From Rhizobium sp. PP-CC-3A-592 (GTDB lineage Bacteria; Pseudomonadota; Alphaproteobacteria; Rhizobiales; Rhizobiaceae), in contig NZ_QJSR01000002.1 in assembly GCF_003217095.1 (NCBI RefSeq), positions 248,001-312,000 of the forward strand: a stretch of DNA of 64,000 nt, read 5' to 3'. Numbering within the stretch: position 1 is the first letter of the stretch; each line of letters opens with the position of its first letter. The translations under genes were made by a program, and so were the position numbers. Positions 43,747 to 53,109 of the stretch are shown here, one piece after another. The notes beneath the pieces are model-generated. The model did not search any database, was not told where the DNA came from, and saw nothing but the letters and a program-made list of their open reading frames with translations.

Positions 43747-45564
43747 GTGACCAGGCCATCCATCCGTACATCGCTTATCGGCATCTTCGCCGCCATCGCC
43801 GTCCTCACGGCGATTTTCTCCGTCGTGACGCTGCAATCGCTGTCAAAAACGCGAGCGATTTCGGACAATGTCGTCACGGACGTGTTTCCGGCTGTCTCGG
43901 CCGTCAAGGATATCCGCATCGAGCTCGTGTCCATGCGGCTGGGCTATTTCCAATATCTCGCCGCCCTGACGCCGGAAGCGACGAAAAAGGCTGAAGCGCT
44001 TCTGAGCGACGCCCGCCTCCGTATCCAGCATGCTGTGGAGGTTTACACGCCTTACATCGGTTCCGATTCCGAGCGTGCGCTTCTGCAGCGCGTGACGGAC
44101 AGCCTCGCCGCCTACGGCAAGGCCGGCGATAACATGATCGCGCTCGCCAAGGTGGGCAATTTCCAGCAGGCCAACGGCATGCTCGAATCCATGGGCGGCC
44201 TCATCACGCCCGCAGAGACGGGTCTCGACGAACTGATCGTCGAAAATACCTCGCAGGTGACCGAGTCCACCAACCTCATGCATGCGACCTCGGCCGACGC
44301 GACCGTGCTGACCTTCATCCTGATCGGCATCGTCGCGACCCTTCTCATCGCCTCGACGCTCTACATCCTGCGCGGGATCGCCAGCCCGATCCACTCGATC
44401 ACGACCGCGATGACGGGCCTTGCCAAGGGCGACACCGACAGCGCCATCCCCTACGCCCAGCGCTCCGACGAAATCGGACAGATGGCCAGCGCGGTCGAAG
44501 TCTTCCGGGCTGCAGCCGTGACCAACAAGGAGCTTCAGAACCAGGCGGAATCCCTGCGGCGCACCGCTGAGGTTGACCGCGAGCGTCATTCGGCCGAGGC
44601 CGAACGTGCCGCGCAGGCACGTCTCGATCAGGCGACATCGAGCCTTGCGGAGGGCCTGCGCCGTCTGGCGGCCGGCGATCTCTCCTTCCGTCTCGATGTG
44701 CCCTTCGCCCCCGATTTCGAAGCTCTCCGCCACGACCTGAATGCGGCCGTCTCCCAGCTCAACGAGACGCTCGCCGCCGTTGCCCTGGCTGCCGACCAGA
44801 TCGACAACGGAGCCCGCGAAGTCAGCGAAAGCGCCAACGACCTCTCGCGCCGCACCGAGCAGCAGGCAGCCTCGCTCGAGGAGACAGCCGCCGCACTCGA
44901 CCAGATCACCGCGAATGTCGGTCAGTCCTCCATGCGCACCAACGAGGCCCGAGAAGTGGCGTCGCACGCCAACAAGAGTGCGTCCCGATCGGGCGAAGTC
45001 GTTGCCGAGGCTGTGACCGCCATGGGCCGTATCGAACATTCGTCGAGCCAGATCTCCTCGATCATCGGCGTGATCGACGAAATCGCCTTCCAGACGAACC
45101 TGCTGGCGCTGAACGCCGGCGTCGAGGCGGCGCGGGCCGGCGAAGCCGGCCGCGGCTTTGCCGTCGTCGCGCAGGAAGTCCGCGAACTCGCCCAACGGTC
45201 GGCCAAAGCCGCCAAGGAAATCAAGGACCTCATTCGCAATTCCACGGCCGAAGTCGAAAGCGGCGTCAAGCTGGTGCGCGACACCGGCGACGTCCTGAAG
45301 ACGATCGAGGCGCACGTGATCGAGATCAACGGCCACATGGAGGCCATCGCCACCTCGGCCCGCGAGCAGTCCACCGGCCTTGCCGAGGTCAACATCGCCG
45401 TCAACCAGATGGATCAGGTAACGCAGCAGAACGCCGCCATGGTCGAGGAAACCAGCGCGGCGGGAAGCACGCTCGCCAGCGAAAGCGCCCGCCTGCGCGA
45501 ACTGATCTCCCACTTCACCCTGGGTGGCCGCTCCTCCAACACCCACCAGCGCTACGCCGCCTGA
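43747..45564 (+). CDS. Methyl-accepting chemotaxis protein
   Basis: Inner-membrane chemoreceptor, 605 residues, starting at a GTG (43747). First membrane helix ~8-30 ([20 protein letters not shown]), a four-helix-bundle periplasmic sensor domain ~35-185 ([20 protein letters not shown]), second helix ~188-210 ([20 protein letters not shown]), HAMP regions at about 210-265 and 300-345, and a signalling domain with the hairpin tip [20 protein letters not shown] at about 440. Ligand unknown. A strong terminator follows, so it is monocistronic. Confidence 0.93.
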   Translation: MTRPSIRTSLIGIFAAIAVLTAIFSVVTLQSLSKTRAISDNVVTDVFPAVSAVKDIRIELVSMRLGYFQYLAALTPEATKKAEALLSDARLRIQHAVEVYTPYIGSDSERALLQRVTDSLAAYGKAGDNMIALAKVGNFQQANGMLESMGGLITPAETGLDELIVENTSQVTESTNLMHATSADATVLTFILIGIVATLLIASTLYILRGIASPIHSITTAMTGLAKGDTDSAIPYAQRSDEIGQMASAVEVFRAAAVTNKELQNQAESLRRTAEVDRERHSAEAERAAQARLDQATSSLAEGLRRLAAGDLSFRLDVPFAPDFEALRHDLNAAVSQLNETLAAVALAADQIDNGAREVSESANDLSRRTEQQAASLEETAAALDQITANVGQSSMRTNEAREVASHANKSASRSGEVVAEAVTAMGRIEHSSSQISSIIGVIDEIAFQTNLLALNAGVEAARAGEAGRGFAVVAQEVRELAQRSAKAAKEIKDLIRNSTAEVESGVKLVRDTGDVLKTIEAHVIEINGHMEAIATSAREQSTGLAEVNIAVNQMDQVTQQNAAMVEETSAAGSTLASESARLRELISHFTLGGRSSNTHQRYAA

Positions 45565-45585
45565 GGCTTATAGACCTTCAACCCG

Positions 45586-45619
45586 AAAACCGGCCGCGTT
45601 CGCTCGGCCGGTTTTTTTT
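45586..45619 (+). terminator. Terminator of the chemoreceptor gene
   Basis: AAAACCGGCCG and CGGCCGGTTTT pair around an 8-base loop, followed by further T (eight in total). Confidence 0.92.
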
Positions 45620-45770
45620 GTCCGGAACCACGGATGGCTCAATGCTCATTCTTGAGGTCGAGACCGGCGCTCTTGTGGGAGAAGCGGGTATCGAGGGCGT
45701 TGGTTGGGTCGTTGTCGGGTTTGATCGGTTGCTCTCGCCACGGGGTGCTGATGCCGGGCATGGGAGGAAA

Positions 45771-45847
45771 TGGCGCACCCGACAGGATTCGAACCTGTGA
45801 CCTTTGGAATCGGAATCCAACACTCTATCCAGCTGAGCTACGGGTGC
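45771..45847 (-). tRNA. tRNA-Arg (anticodon CCG)
   Basis: On the minus strand the acceptor stem GCACCCG/CGGGTGC, D arm GCTC...GAGT, anticodon stem TTGGA/TCCAA with loop TTCCGAT (anticodon CCG, reading CGG) and T arm ACAGG-TTCGAAT-CCTGT are all present. Discriminator G and CCA are encoded (77 bases in total). No integrated element was seen next to it. Confidence 0.96.
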
Positions 45848-45877
45848 AGCAACCGGCTTTGCCGGGTGGATGAGGGG

Positions 45878-45906
45878 TTCATAGCTTAGGTTTGGGTCGG
45901 CATCAA
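45878..45906 (-). promoter_or_regulatory. Likely promoter of tRNA-Arg
   Basis: Minus strand TTGATG (45906-45901), 17-base spacer, TATGAA (45883-45878), about 30 bases before the mature tRNA 5' end. Confidence 0.5.
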
Positions 45907-46058
45907 TGGGGAAGAGGGGGATTGGTGGAAAATCAGGTGGGTGGGTTTGGTGAGGTGGCGGTGGAGATCCGGTGGGGGGCGTGGGGCGTAGACGGTGTTG
46001 GATTTGGATGACGGGCCCGCTGGTGGGCCAACGGCACAGCTGTGGCCGGGAGGATGGG

Positions 46059-46757
46059 ATGCAGGGGTTTCGGCACGGGTATCGAGCGGTGGTTCTGGGG
46101 GCCAGCGGCGGGATCGGGGCTGCGGTTCTGGCGGCGCTTGAGGGTGATCCGAGATGTGGTGAGGCGGTCGGGCTGTCACGGCGGGATGATGGGATGGATG
46201 TGACGGAGGAGGGGTCTGTGCGGGCTGCCGCACTTGGCGTTGCGGAGCGGCTGGGATCGGTGGATCTGGTGTTCGACGCGACCGGAGCGCTGGAGATCGA
46301 CGGGCACGGGCCGGAGAAGACGATCCGGGCGATCGACCCCGCCGTCATGGCGCGGCAGTTTGCGGTGAACGCGATCGGGCCGGCGCTGCTGATCAAGCAT
46401 TTTGCGCCTCTGCTGCAACGGGATCGGCGCTGCGTGTTCGCGACGCTTTCGGCGCGGGTGGGGTCCATCGGCGACAACAGGCTCGGCGGGTGGATATCCT
46501 ATCGCTCGGCGAAAGCCGCGCTCAACCAGATCGTTCGGACGGCGGCGATCGAGATCGCCCGCACGTGCCCTGAGAGCGTCGTCGTGTCCTTGCATCCCGG
46601 CACGGTGGAAACCGGCCTGACGGCCCTGCATGGGCGGCACGCCCACAAGGTTTCGCCAGCGCAGGCGGCCTCTGCGCTTCTCTCTGTCATCGATGGGCTT
46701 TCGCCCGCGCATACAGGGCAGTTCTTCGCCTATGACGGGACGGAGATCGCATGGTAG
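46059..46757 (+). CDS. Short-chain dehydrogenase/reductase paired with a photolyase
   Basis: 232-residue SDR: cofactor motif VVLGASGGIG at ~11-20, DATGALE (in place of NNAG), catalytic serine in FATLSARVGSIG, and YRSAKAALN holding the Tyr/Lys pair near residue 149. The ATG at 46059 has GGGAGG five bases upstream. It ends 43 bases before the photolyase gene. Rhizobial photolyases of this class often have an SDR neighbour, which suggests a role in cofactor or pigment metabolism, but the substrate is unknown. Confidence 0.8.
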   Translation: MQGFRHGYRAVVLGASGGIGAAVLAALEGDPRCGEAVGLSRRDDGMDVTEEGSVRAAALGVAERLGSVDLVFDATGALEIDGHGPEKTIRAIDPAVMARQFAVNAIGPALLIKHFAPLLQRDRRCVFATLSARVGSIGDNRLGGWISYRSAKAALNQIVRTAAIEIARTCPESVVVSLHPGTVETGLTALHGRHAHKVSPAQAASALLSVIDGLSPAHTGQFFAYDGTEIAW

Positions 46758-46800
46758 CGGCGGCATCAAACGCGCGGCAGATGGCGGGAGGGGATGTGCG

Positions 46801-48354
46801 ATGAGCGGTGGCGACATTCGCAACCTGATCCTCATCCTCGGCGACCAGCTGTCGCCGGAGATGTCGAGCCTCGCCCAGGCATCGGCGGATGATGTGGTGC
46901 TGATGTGCGAGGTCATGGAGGAGGCACAATATGTGCGGCATCATCCGAAGAAGATCGCCTTTCTCTTCTCCGCCATGCGCCATTTTGCCGAGGATCTCAG
47001 GGCGCGCGGGCTGACGGTGCGGTATCTGCGCCTGGAGGACGAGGGGAATAGCGGCTCGTTCGGAGGTGAGGTCGGTCGTGCCGTCTCAGAGCTGCGGCCG
47101 GACCGCGTCATCGTTACAGAGCCGGGCGAGTTCCGCGTGCTCGAGATGATGGACGGCTGGCAGCGGGCGTTCAACGTTCCGGTCGAGATCCGCGACGACA
47201 CGCGGTTCCTCTGTTCTCGGTCCGAATTCGCAGCCTTTGCCGGCGGGCGGCGGCAGTTGCGGATGGAGACGTTCTATCGGGACATGCGGGTGAAGACCGG
47301 GCTGCTGATGGAGGGCGACACGCCGGCCGGCGGGCGCTGGAACTTCGACGCAGACAACCGCAAACCTGCGACGCTCGATCTGTTCTCGCAGCCGCGCAAG
47401 GGGTTCAAACCGGATGCGATCACCAAGGACGTGCTGGAGCTTGTCGGGCGGCGGTTCGGGGCGCATTTCGGGCGGCTCGAAGGCTTCGACTTCGCCGTCA
47501 GCCAAGCGCAGGCGGAGACGCTGCGGGACAGGTTCATGGTCGATCACCTGGCGCGGTTCGGGGAGCGGCAGGATGCCATGCTCTCGGGCGATCCCGTGCT
47601 CAGCCACTCGCTGCTCTCGTTCTATCTCAATGCCGGGCTGCTCGATCCGCTGGATCTCTGTCGGCGGGCGGAGGCCGTCTATCTCGCCGGCGACGCCCCG
47701 TTGAATGCGGTGGAAGGCTTCATCCGCCAGATCATCGGCTGGCGTGAGTACATCCGCGGCGTCTACTGGCTGAAGATGCCGGACTACCGGGAGATGAATT
47801 TTCTGGAGGCCGATCGTGCGCTGCCGGATTTCTACTGGACGGCCGAGACGCGCATGGCCTGTCTGCGGCAGGTGATCACGGAGACGCGCGACAATGCCTA
47901 TGCCCACCATATCCAGCGGCTGATGATCACCGGGAATTTCGCCATGCTGGCCGGCGTCCGGCCGCTCGAGATCCACCAGTGGTATCTTGAGGTCTATGCG
48001 GACGCCTATGAATGGGTGGAGCTGCCGAACGTCATCGGCATGAGCCAGTTTGCCGATGGGGGCTTTCTCGGGTCGAAGCCCTATGCCGCGGGCGGCAACT
48101 ACATCAACCGCATGTCGGACTATTGCGAAGGCTGTGCCTACGACGTGCGCAAGAAGACGGGAAAGGATGCCTGTCCGTTCAACGCGCTCTACTGGGATTT
48201 CCTCGACCGCAATGCGGACAAGCTGAAGGGCAATCACCGACTGGGGCCGGTCTATGCCGCATGGGCGCGGATGAGCCCGGAGAAGAAGCAGGAGACGCGG
48301 CAGAGCGCCCAGACATTCCTTGCGGAACTGGACGCCCTGCCGAAAACCTATTGA
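46801..48354 (+). CDS. phrB: FeS-BCP-type (6-4) photolyase / CryB-like
   Basis: Light-driven DNA repair flavoprotein of the bacterial iron-sulfur cryptochrome/photolyase group (Agrobacterium PhrB, Rhodobacter CryB). The N-terminal Rossmann part begins NLILILGDQLSPEMSSL; the FAD-binding helical part contains FIRQIIGWREYIRGVYWLKM and HHIQRLMITGNFAMLAGV; four candidate cluster cysteines occur as one in RMACLRQV and three in YCEGCAYDVRKKTGKDACPF. Length 517 is typical of the group. It is translated from ATG 46801 with GGGAGGGG upstream. Confidence 0.9.
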   Translation: MSGGDIRNLILILGDQLSPEMSSLAQASADDVVLMCEVMEEAQYVRHHPKKIAFLFSAMRHFAEDLRARGLTVRYLRLEDEGNSGSFGGEVGRAVSELRPDRVIVTEPGEFRVLEMMDGWQRAFNVPVEIRDDTRFLCSRSEFAAFAGGRRQLRMETFYRDMRVKTGLLMEGDTPAGGRWNFDADNRKPATLDLFSQPRKGFKPDAITKDVLELVGRRFGAHFGRLEGFDFAVSQAQAETLRDRFMVDHLARFGERQDAMLSGDPVLSHSLLSFYLNAGLLDPLDLCRRAEAVYLAGDAPLNAVEGFIRQIIGWREYIRGVYWLKMPDYREMNFLEADRALPDFYWTAETRMACLRQVITETRDNAYAHHIQRLMITGNFAMLAGVRPLEIHQWYLEVYADAYEWVELPNVIGMSQFADGGFLGSKPYAAGGNYINRMSDYCEGCAYDVRKKTGKDACPFNALYWDFLDRNADKLKGNHRLGPVYAAWARMSPEKKQETRQSAQTFLAELDALPKTY

Positions 48355-48385
48355 CGGCTTCCCTCAGGGTGAGGGCCGCTTGAGC

Positions 48386-49381
48386 TCAGATCTCGACGGC
48401 GATCTGGCGCTTTTCCTTGACGGAACGCAGCGCGGCTTCCGCAAGTGCGAGTGCGGCAAGGCCGTCCGCGCCGGAGGGTGTGATCGGCGTGCCGGTCTCG
48501 ATGGCGGAGATGAAGCTCGCGATCTCGTTGGCATAGGCCTGGGTATAGCGGGTCATGAAGAAATCGTGCAGGGGCGGGCGTGTGTAGCCGTCGCCATTGG
48601 CAATCTCGATCGAGACGGCGCGCTGGTTTTCCGCCGAGACGACGCCCTTGGAGCCGTGCACCTCGATGCGCTGGTCGTAGCCGTAGGTCGCGCGACGCGA
48701 GTTCGAGATGATTGCCTGCTTCCCCGTGGCCGTTTCGAGGATCACGGATACGCTGTCGTAATCGCCAGCGGTGCCGATATCGGGATCGACCAGCACGGCG
48801 GCATGGGCCGTGACGATGGTCGGTTCTTCGCCGAGGAGGAAGCGCGCCATGTCGAAGTCGTGGATGGTCATGTCGCGGAAGATGCCGCCGGAGCGCTTGA
48901 TGTAGTCGACCGGTGGGGCGCCGGGATCGCGCGAGATGATCGTCACCATTTCCACATCGCCGATGCGGCCGTCATCGATGGCCTGGCGCACGGCCATGAA
49001 ATGCGGGTCGAAGCGGCGGTTGAAGCCCACCATCAGCTTGCCGTTCGTCTCGGCGACCGTTTTCAGGCAATCGCGCACGCGCCCAACGTCCAAATCGATC
49101 GGCTTTTCGCAGAAGATCGCCTTGCCGGCGCGGGCGAAGCGTTCGATCAGGTCGGCATGGGTATCGGTGGGCGTGCAGATGACGACGGCGTCGATATCGT
49201 CGGCCGCCTCGATCGCCTCGATGGTCCGGACCTCGCAGCCGTAGCTGTCGGCGATTGCCTGTGCGGCCGCGGGAAATGCATCGGCAACGGCCACGAGACG
49301 CGCATGAGCATCGCCGCTGACGGCCTTGGCGTGAACCTTGCCGATACGGCCGGCGCCGAGGAGACCAAATCTCACAGTCAT
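48386..49381 (-). CDS. iolG: Inositol 2-dehydrogenase-like Gfo/Idh/MocA oxidoreductase
   Basis: NAD-dependent oxidoreductase, 331 residues. GLLGAGRIGKVHAKAV at ~6-21 (Rossmann), AIFCEKPIDLDV near 92 (catalytic EKP), GFNRRFDPHFMAVRQAI near 120 and SGGIFRDMTIHDFDMARFLL near 165 are the pattern of myo-inositol 2-dehydrogenases (IolG/IdhA). No other iol genes are adjacent, so it may act on another cyclitol or sugar; the symbol is by resemblance. Confidence 0.75.
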   Translation of the reverse strand: MTVRFGLLGAGRIGKVHAKAVSGDAHARLVAVADAFPAAAQAIADSYGCEVRTIEAIEAADDIDAVVICTPTDTHADLIERFARAGKAIFCEKPIDLDVGRVRDCLKTVAETNGKLMVGFNRRFDPHFMAVRQAIDDGRIGDVEMVTIISRDPGAPPVDYIKRSGGIFRDMTIHDFDMARFLLGEEPTIVTAHAAVLVDPDIGTAGDYDSVSVILETATGKQAIISNSRRATYGYDQRIEVHGSKGVVSAENQRAVSIEIANGDGYTRPPLHDFFMTRYTQAYANEIASFISAIETGTPITPSGADGLAALALAEAALRSVKEKRQIAVEI

Positions 49382-49730
49382 GTTACCACTTTCGATAGCT
49401 CGGCCCGAGAGCCAAGAGGACGCGGAATGATGCGCTCACTCCGCTGGAAGCGCTTGGCGATCCGCTGACGGCGGATCAGGCATGTCGAGGAGGGGAAGTG
49501 CCGGCAACGTCGTCTCCTCCCGAGGCGTCGCGTCGTCCTGATCAATGTCGAGTCCTCCGGAACGAAACATTGATCTGGATTGATTTTTGGAATTTTTATT
49601 CCGTCTTCTTCCTGCCCGTCAAGCCGGTACCCTTGCGCTTGCGATGTTTTTTGCGCATGTCATCTGCGCAGAGCGACGCGATCCCGTGATATGGCGCGCT
49701 CGGCAGACGTTTGGTCATCCAAGAGGACGC
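49382..49730. other. Divergent intergenic region upstream of the inositol dehydrogenase gene
   Basis: About 350 bases without a convincing gene. It carries a short LacI-operator-like centre, TGGAAGCGCTTGG near 49445-49457, about 65 bases before the dehydrogenase start. A GGAAC at 49559 lacks the CGTT partner and is not an EcfG site. Confidence 0.35.
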
Positions 49731-50018
49731 ATGCAGAAGTTCATCGACCCCGATCATCCTTTTTACCGTCCTCTCTGGAGGCGGCTGTTGATCGTCGGGA
49801 GCTGCGCGCTCTGGACGGCGGTCGAATTCTGGAACGGCGCCTCGACCTGGGGCATGATCTTCCTGGCTGTCACCGCCTACACCTCGGCCACCCTGATCGT
49901 GTTCTTCAAGCCGACGACGACATCGACCGACGTCGTGCCGCAGACGACTAAGACGGCGGTCGCCCCGCAGCCGCTCGCAGATCCCGACGCGCCGGCAAAG
50001 GACGAGCCGAAGGTCTGA
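49731..50018 (+). CDS. Small membrane protein (DUF3329-like)
   Basis: 95 residues starting MQKFIDPDHPFYRPLWRRLL, with two hydrophobic stretches (~18-34 and ~38-58) and a Thr/Pro/Asp-rich cytoplasmic tail. The FxDPDHPFYRPLWRR start is a pattern seen in rhizobial DUF3329-type proteins. GAGGA lies four bases before the ATG at 49731; earlier in-frame starts look non-coding. Function unknown. Confidence 0.65.
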   Translation: MQKFIDPDHPFYRPLWRRLLIVGSCALWTAVEFWNGASTWGMIFLAVTAYTSATLIVFFKPTTTSTDVVPQTTKTAVAPQPLADPDAPAKDEPKV

Positions 50019-50041
50019 CGCCAGAGCTCGAGGCGTACGCG

Positions 50042-50554
50042 CTATCGGGGGCGCTGTGGTGTAATGCCGATCGGCAGGCCGCGCTTCAGCCGGCGCAATG
50101 CCTCGTCCACCAGCATGTTGGCGATCGTCATCCGCGTCGTCGCCGCCTCTCTATCCTCCGGCGCGTGGCGATCCGGATGGTTGCGGTTGGCAAAAGCCCG
50201 GCGCTTTTCCGCGAGCGTTACCGGCGTATCGGCATTCGAGAGCTCAAGGTCTTCGGCGACCTGCGCGGGTGTCAGCCGGTCGAGATGGGCGGGCCGTTGC
50301 CGGGGCAGGGGCTTTGCCGCTCGGAGGACCGGAGCGGGTCGCGGAAGCGGCGGTTCCGGCGCAGCGCTTCCGGCTTCATCCATAGCGGCATAGGCTTGCC
50401 GCACGGCATCGCCGCCGGCAGCGGGTTCCGTATCGAAGGCGAGGCCCGCATTGAAGCCCGCGATGCCTGCACGCGGCGTTGCCTCGGCATCTTCCCGTGG
50501 GTCTTCCGCCTCTATGCGCTCGAGCACGGACTGGAAGAGCGATTTGCCGAACAT
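50042..50554 (-). CDS. J-domain-like small protein
   Basis: 170 residues: a low-complexity Pro/Ala-rich middle part and a C-terminal helical segment (~110-165) with LAEKRRAFANRNHPDRHAPE, where HPD resembles the J-domain tripeptide that stimulates Hsp70. The third helix TTRMTIANMLVDEALRRL follows as in DnaJ domains. The start at 50554 has AAGGGA upstream; an extension to 50620 is possible. It may be a degenerate DnaJ-like cochaperone; the function is unproven. Confidence 0.65.
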   Translation of the reverse strand: MFGKSLFQSVLERIEAEDPREDAEATPRAGIAGFNAGLAFDTEPAAGGDAVRQAYAAMDEAGSAAPEPPLPRPAPVLRAAKPLPRQRPAHLDRLTPAQVAEDLELSNADTPVTLAEKRRAFANRNHPDRHAPEDREAATTRMTIANMLVDEALRRLKRGLPIGITPQRPR

Positions 50555-50667
50555 ACCCGTCCCTTCCGGCTGGGGCTGCACGCCGATGTGGCGCAGCGAA
50601 TTGTCTTCGTCGCAAGCCAAACACGACAGGATTGCGTAAGCCTGTCCATGCCGAGACCGGACGCCTG

Positions 50668-51645
50668 TCAGCCTTTGCTTTCCTGAAGGATCAGGTCGTA
50701 GAGCAGCTTGGCGCTCGGCGGCAGTTCGCGACCACGGGGGGTGATGAGGCTGTAGGGGCGGATGGTGATGACGAAATCGATCGGGAGGACGCGGATCTCG
50801 CCGATGGACGTTCCGTTGCTGGCGACCAGTTCCGCAACGTCCTTGGCCACGGGCGCAATCGCATTGGTGTTGCGCACGATGGAGAGGGTCAGGATGATCG
50901 AGGACGTGTTGATCGTCGTGGTCGGCAGGGGCACGCCGCTCGTGAGAAAACTATCCTCCACGGACCGCCGCAGCAGCGTGCCCGCCGGCTGGAAGACCCA
51001 GTCGTAGCTCGGCAGGTCCTCATGCACGATGACCTGCCTTTCGAGCAAAGGATGGCCCTCGCGGACGATGAGACAGACGTCTTCCGAGCCGATCTCCACA
51101 AGGTCGAACTGGCGAGGATCGATATCGTCGGGAATACGGCCGATGACGAAATCGTGACGCGCTGCCATCAGTTCACGGATCAGCACGTTGCTGTTTTCCA
51201 CCTGGATGCTGATCTCGATGCCGGGATAGGCCGTCGTCACCTGGTGCATTGCAGGCACGGCGAGATGCAGGGCAGGGCCGGTGACCGAACCGAGCGAGAC
51301 CGAACCGCCGCGGCCCGTCTTCAGCTCGCCGATCTCGCGGGCGGTTTCACGAAGTTCGAGGAAGATGGTGCGCGCGCGTCGGGCAAGCGCCTTGCCGTAG
51401 GGTGTGAGTTCGACGCCTCGTGCCACGCGCTCGCAAAGGGGTGCCCGCAGGATCGATTCGATTTCTCCGAGCATGCGTGAAGCTGCCGGTTGTGAGATGC
51501 CCAAGGCCTCGGCAGCGGCACTGATCTGGCCCCGGTCCTCAATCGCGAGGATCAGATGCAGGTGGACAAGCTTCAAACCCGACTTGAAAACATTGCGCGC
51601 TGATGGACCAAAAGGTACAAGCCCTTGATTTTCCGTATCTTCCAC
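50668..51645 (-). CDS. gbpR: LysR-family regulator of the chvE-ggu sugar operon
   Basis: 325-residue LysR regulator divergent from chvE, the position of gbpR in Agrobacterium, where it activates chvE in response to arabinose, galactose or fucose. Helix-turn-helix QISAAAEALGISQPAASRML at ~39-58, then an inducer-binding region (SVSLGSVTGPALHLAVPAM; RHDFVIGRIPDDIDP). A TATAAT-like -10 (minus strand, 51705-51700) lies 55 bases before the start. Assignment is mainly from gene order. Confidence 0.87.
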   Translation of the reverse strand: MEDTENQGLVPFGPSARNVFKSGLKLVHLHLILAIEDRGQISAAAEALGISQPAASRMLGEIESILRAPLCERVARGVELTPYGKALARRARTIFLELRETAREIGELKTGRGGSVSLGSVTGPALHLAVPAMHQVTTAYPGIEISIQVENSNVLIRELMAARHDFVIGRIPDDIDPRQFDLVEIGSEDVCLIVREGHPLLERQVIVHEDLPSYDWVFQPAGTLLRRSVEDSFLTSGVPLPTTTINTSSIILTLSIVRNTNAIAPVAKDVAELVASNGTSIGEIRVLPIDFVITIRPYSLITPRGRELPPSAKLLYDLILQESKG

Positions 51646-51923
51646 GTGGCGTCACCCTCCCAGGTCCTCAACGTGCTAAAAATCACATTCTTTTCGTTTA
51701 TTATACCAAAAAAAATATGCGCCTACACGGATATTGTATTTGACAGTTATGGAGTTTGATTCCAGTTTGCCGCCGTGTGCGCCGGCGCTTGCGGAGGTTA
51801 AAGCCGGGGGGATTTCTTCATCCATTTTCCCTCCACCCTGGAACGATGTTCCGGGTGCGTCCAGCGCCGCACATATCGCGACGGCTCCAGGCCGGCGCGG
51901 TCAACACTCCAGGGAGAGACCTT

Positions 51924-52991
51924 ATGAAATTGGTTACATCACTTCTGGCCGCTGCCGCCATCGGCGTCGCGTCCTTCGCCTTCCCGGCTTTCGCGCAGGA
52001 CAAGGGCACCGTTGGCATTTCCATGCCGACCAAGACCTCGACACGCTGGATCTCGGACGGCGAGACCATGGAAAAGCTGTTCAAGGAAGCCGGCTACACG
52101 GCAGACCTGCAGTTTGCTGACGACGATATCCCGAACCAGCTCGCCCAGATCGAAAACATGGTCACCAAGGGTGCCAAGGTTCTCGTCATCGGCGCCATCG
52201 ACGGCACGACGCTCTCCGACATTCTCGCCAAGGCTCACGAAGCCGGCGTCAAGGTCATCGCTTACGACCGCCTGATCCGCGACAGCGGCAACGTCGACTA
52301 CTACGCGACGTTCGACAACTTCCAGGTCGGCGTTCTCCAGGCAACGACGCTCGTCAACGGCCTGAAGCTGGACGGCGCGACCGAGCCGAAGAACGTCGAA
52401 CTGTTCGGCGGTTCGCCGGACGACAACAACGCCTTCTTCTTCTACGATGGCGCAATGTCCGTTCTCCAGCCGCTGATCGACGCCAAGAAGATCGTCGTCA
52501 AGTCCGGCCAGATGGGCATGGAACAGGTCGGTACGCTGCGTTGGGACGGTGCCGTTGCACAGGCCCGCATGGAAAACCTGCTCTCCTCGACCTACACGGA
52601 CGCAAAGGTCGACGGCGTTCTCTCCCCCTATGACGGTCTCTCGATCGGCATCATCTCGGCCCTGAAGGGCGTTGGCTACGGCTCGGGCGACATGCCGATG
52701 CCGATCGTCACCGGCCAGGACGCCGAGCTGCCTTCGGTCAAGTCGATCATGGCTGGCGAACAGTACTCCACGATCTTCAAGGACACGCGTGAACTGGCCA
52801 AGGTTACCGTTGGCATGGTCGATGCCGTGATCAGCGGCAAGGAGCCCCAGATCAACGACACCAAGACCTACGACAACGGCGTTAAGGTCGTCCCGGCCTA
52901 CCTGCTGAAGCCGGTTGCCGTCGACAAGACCAATGCCAAGGACGTTCTGGTCGGCGCCGGCTACTACACCGCCGAGCAGATCGACAACTAA
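51924..52991 (+). CDS. chvE: Multiple monosaccharide-binding protein ChvE
   Basis: Periplasmic glucose/galactose/arabinose-type binding protein. In Agrobacterium it feeds GguAB and also signals sugars to the VirA sensor. Signal peptide [20 protein letters not shown] to PAFA, then [60 protein letters not shown] and [17 protein letters not shown], all close to ChvE. Total 355 residues. AGGGAGAG precedes the ATG at 51924. A stem-loop with T tail separates it from gguA. Confidence 0.93.
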   Translation: MKLVTSLLAAAAIGVASFAFPAFAQDKGTVGISMPTKTSTRWISDGETMEKLFKEAGYTADLQFADDDIPNQLAQIENMVTKGAKVLVIGAIDGTTLSDILAKAHEAGVKVIAYDRLIRDSGNVDYYATFDNFQVGVLQATTLVNGLKLDGATEPKNVELFGGSPDDNNAFFFYDGAMSVLQPLIDAKKIVVKSGQMGMEQVGTLRWDGAVAQARMENLLSSTYTDAKVDGVLSPYDGLSIGIISALKGVGYGSGDMPMPIVTGQDAELPSVKSIMAGEQYSTIFKDTRELAKVTVGMVDAVISGKEPQINDTKTYDNGVKVVPAYLLKPVAVDKTNAKDVLVGAGYYTAEQIDN

Positions 52992-53008
52992 GCGATCACG
53001 CTATCATG

Positions 53009-53038
53009 GGGTCCGCGATACCCGTCGCGGACCCTTTT
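53009..53038 (+). terminator. Attenuator/partial terminator between chvE and gguA
   Basis: GGGTCCGCGA (53009-53018) and TCGCGGACCC (53025-53034) pair perfectly over 10 bases, followed by TTTT. It probably keeps chvE mRNA more abundant than the transporter genes. Confidence 0.78.
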
Positions 53039-53109
53039 GGCATATGGGGAGCCTGACCCTCGGCCGGTCCCACCTCATCACACGACGGACGGCCACTGGA
53101 ACGCCTGAC

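Noticed and set aside
45771-45847. tRNA-Arg as an integration site of a mobile element
   Set aside because: No integrase, no duplicated tRNA 3' end and no composition shift seen within several kilobases.
49559-49583. GGAAC upstream of the 49731 gene as an EcfG site
   Set aside because: At spacing 16 the next bases are TTGA, and at spacing 17 TGAT; no CGTT-like element.
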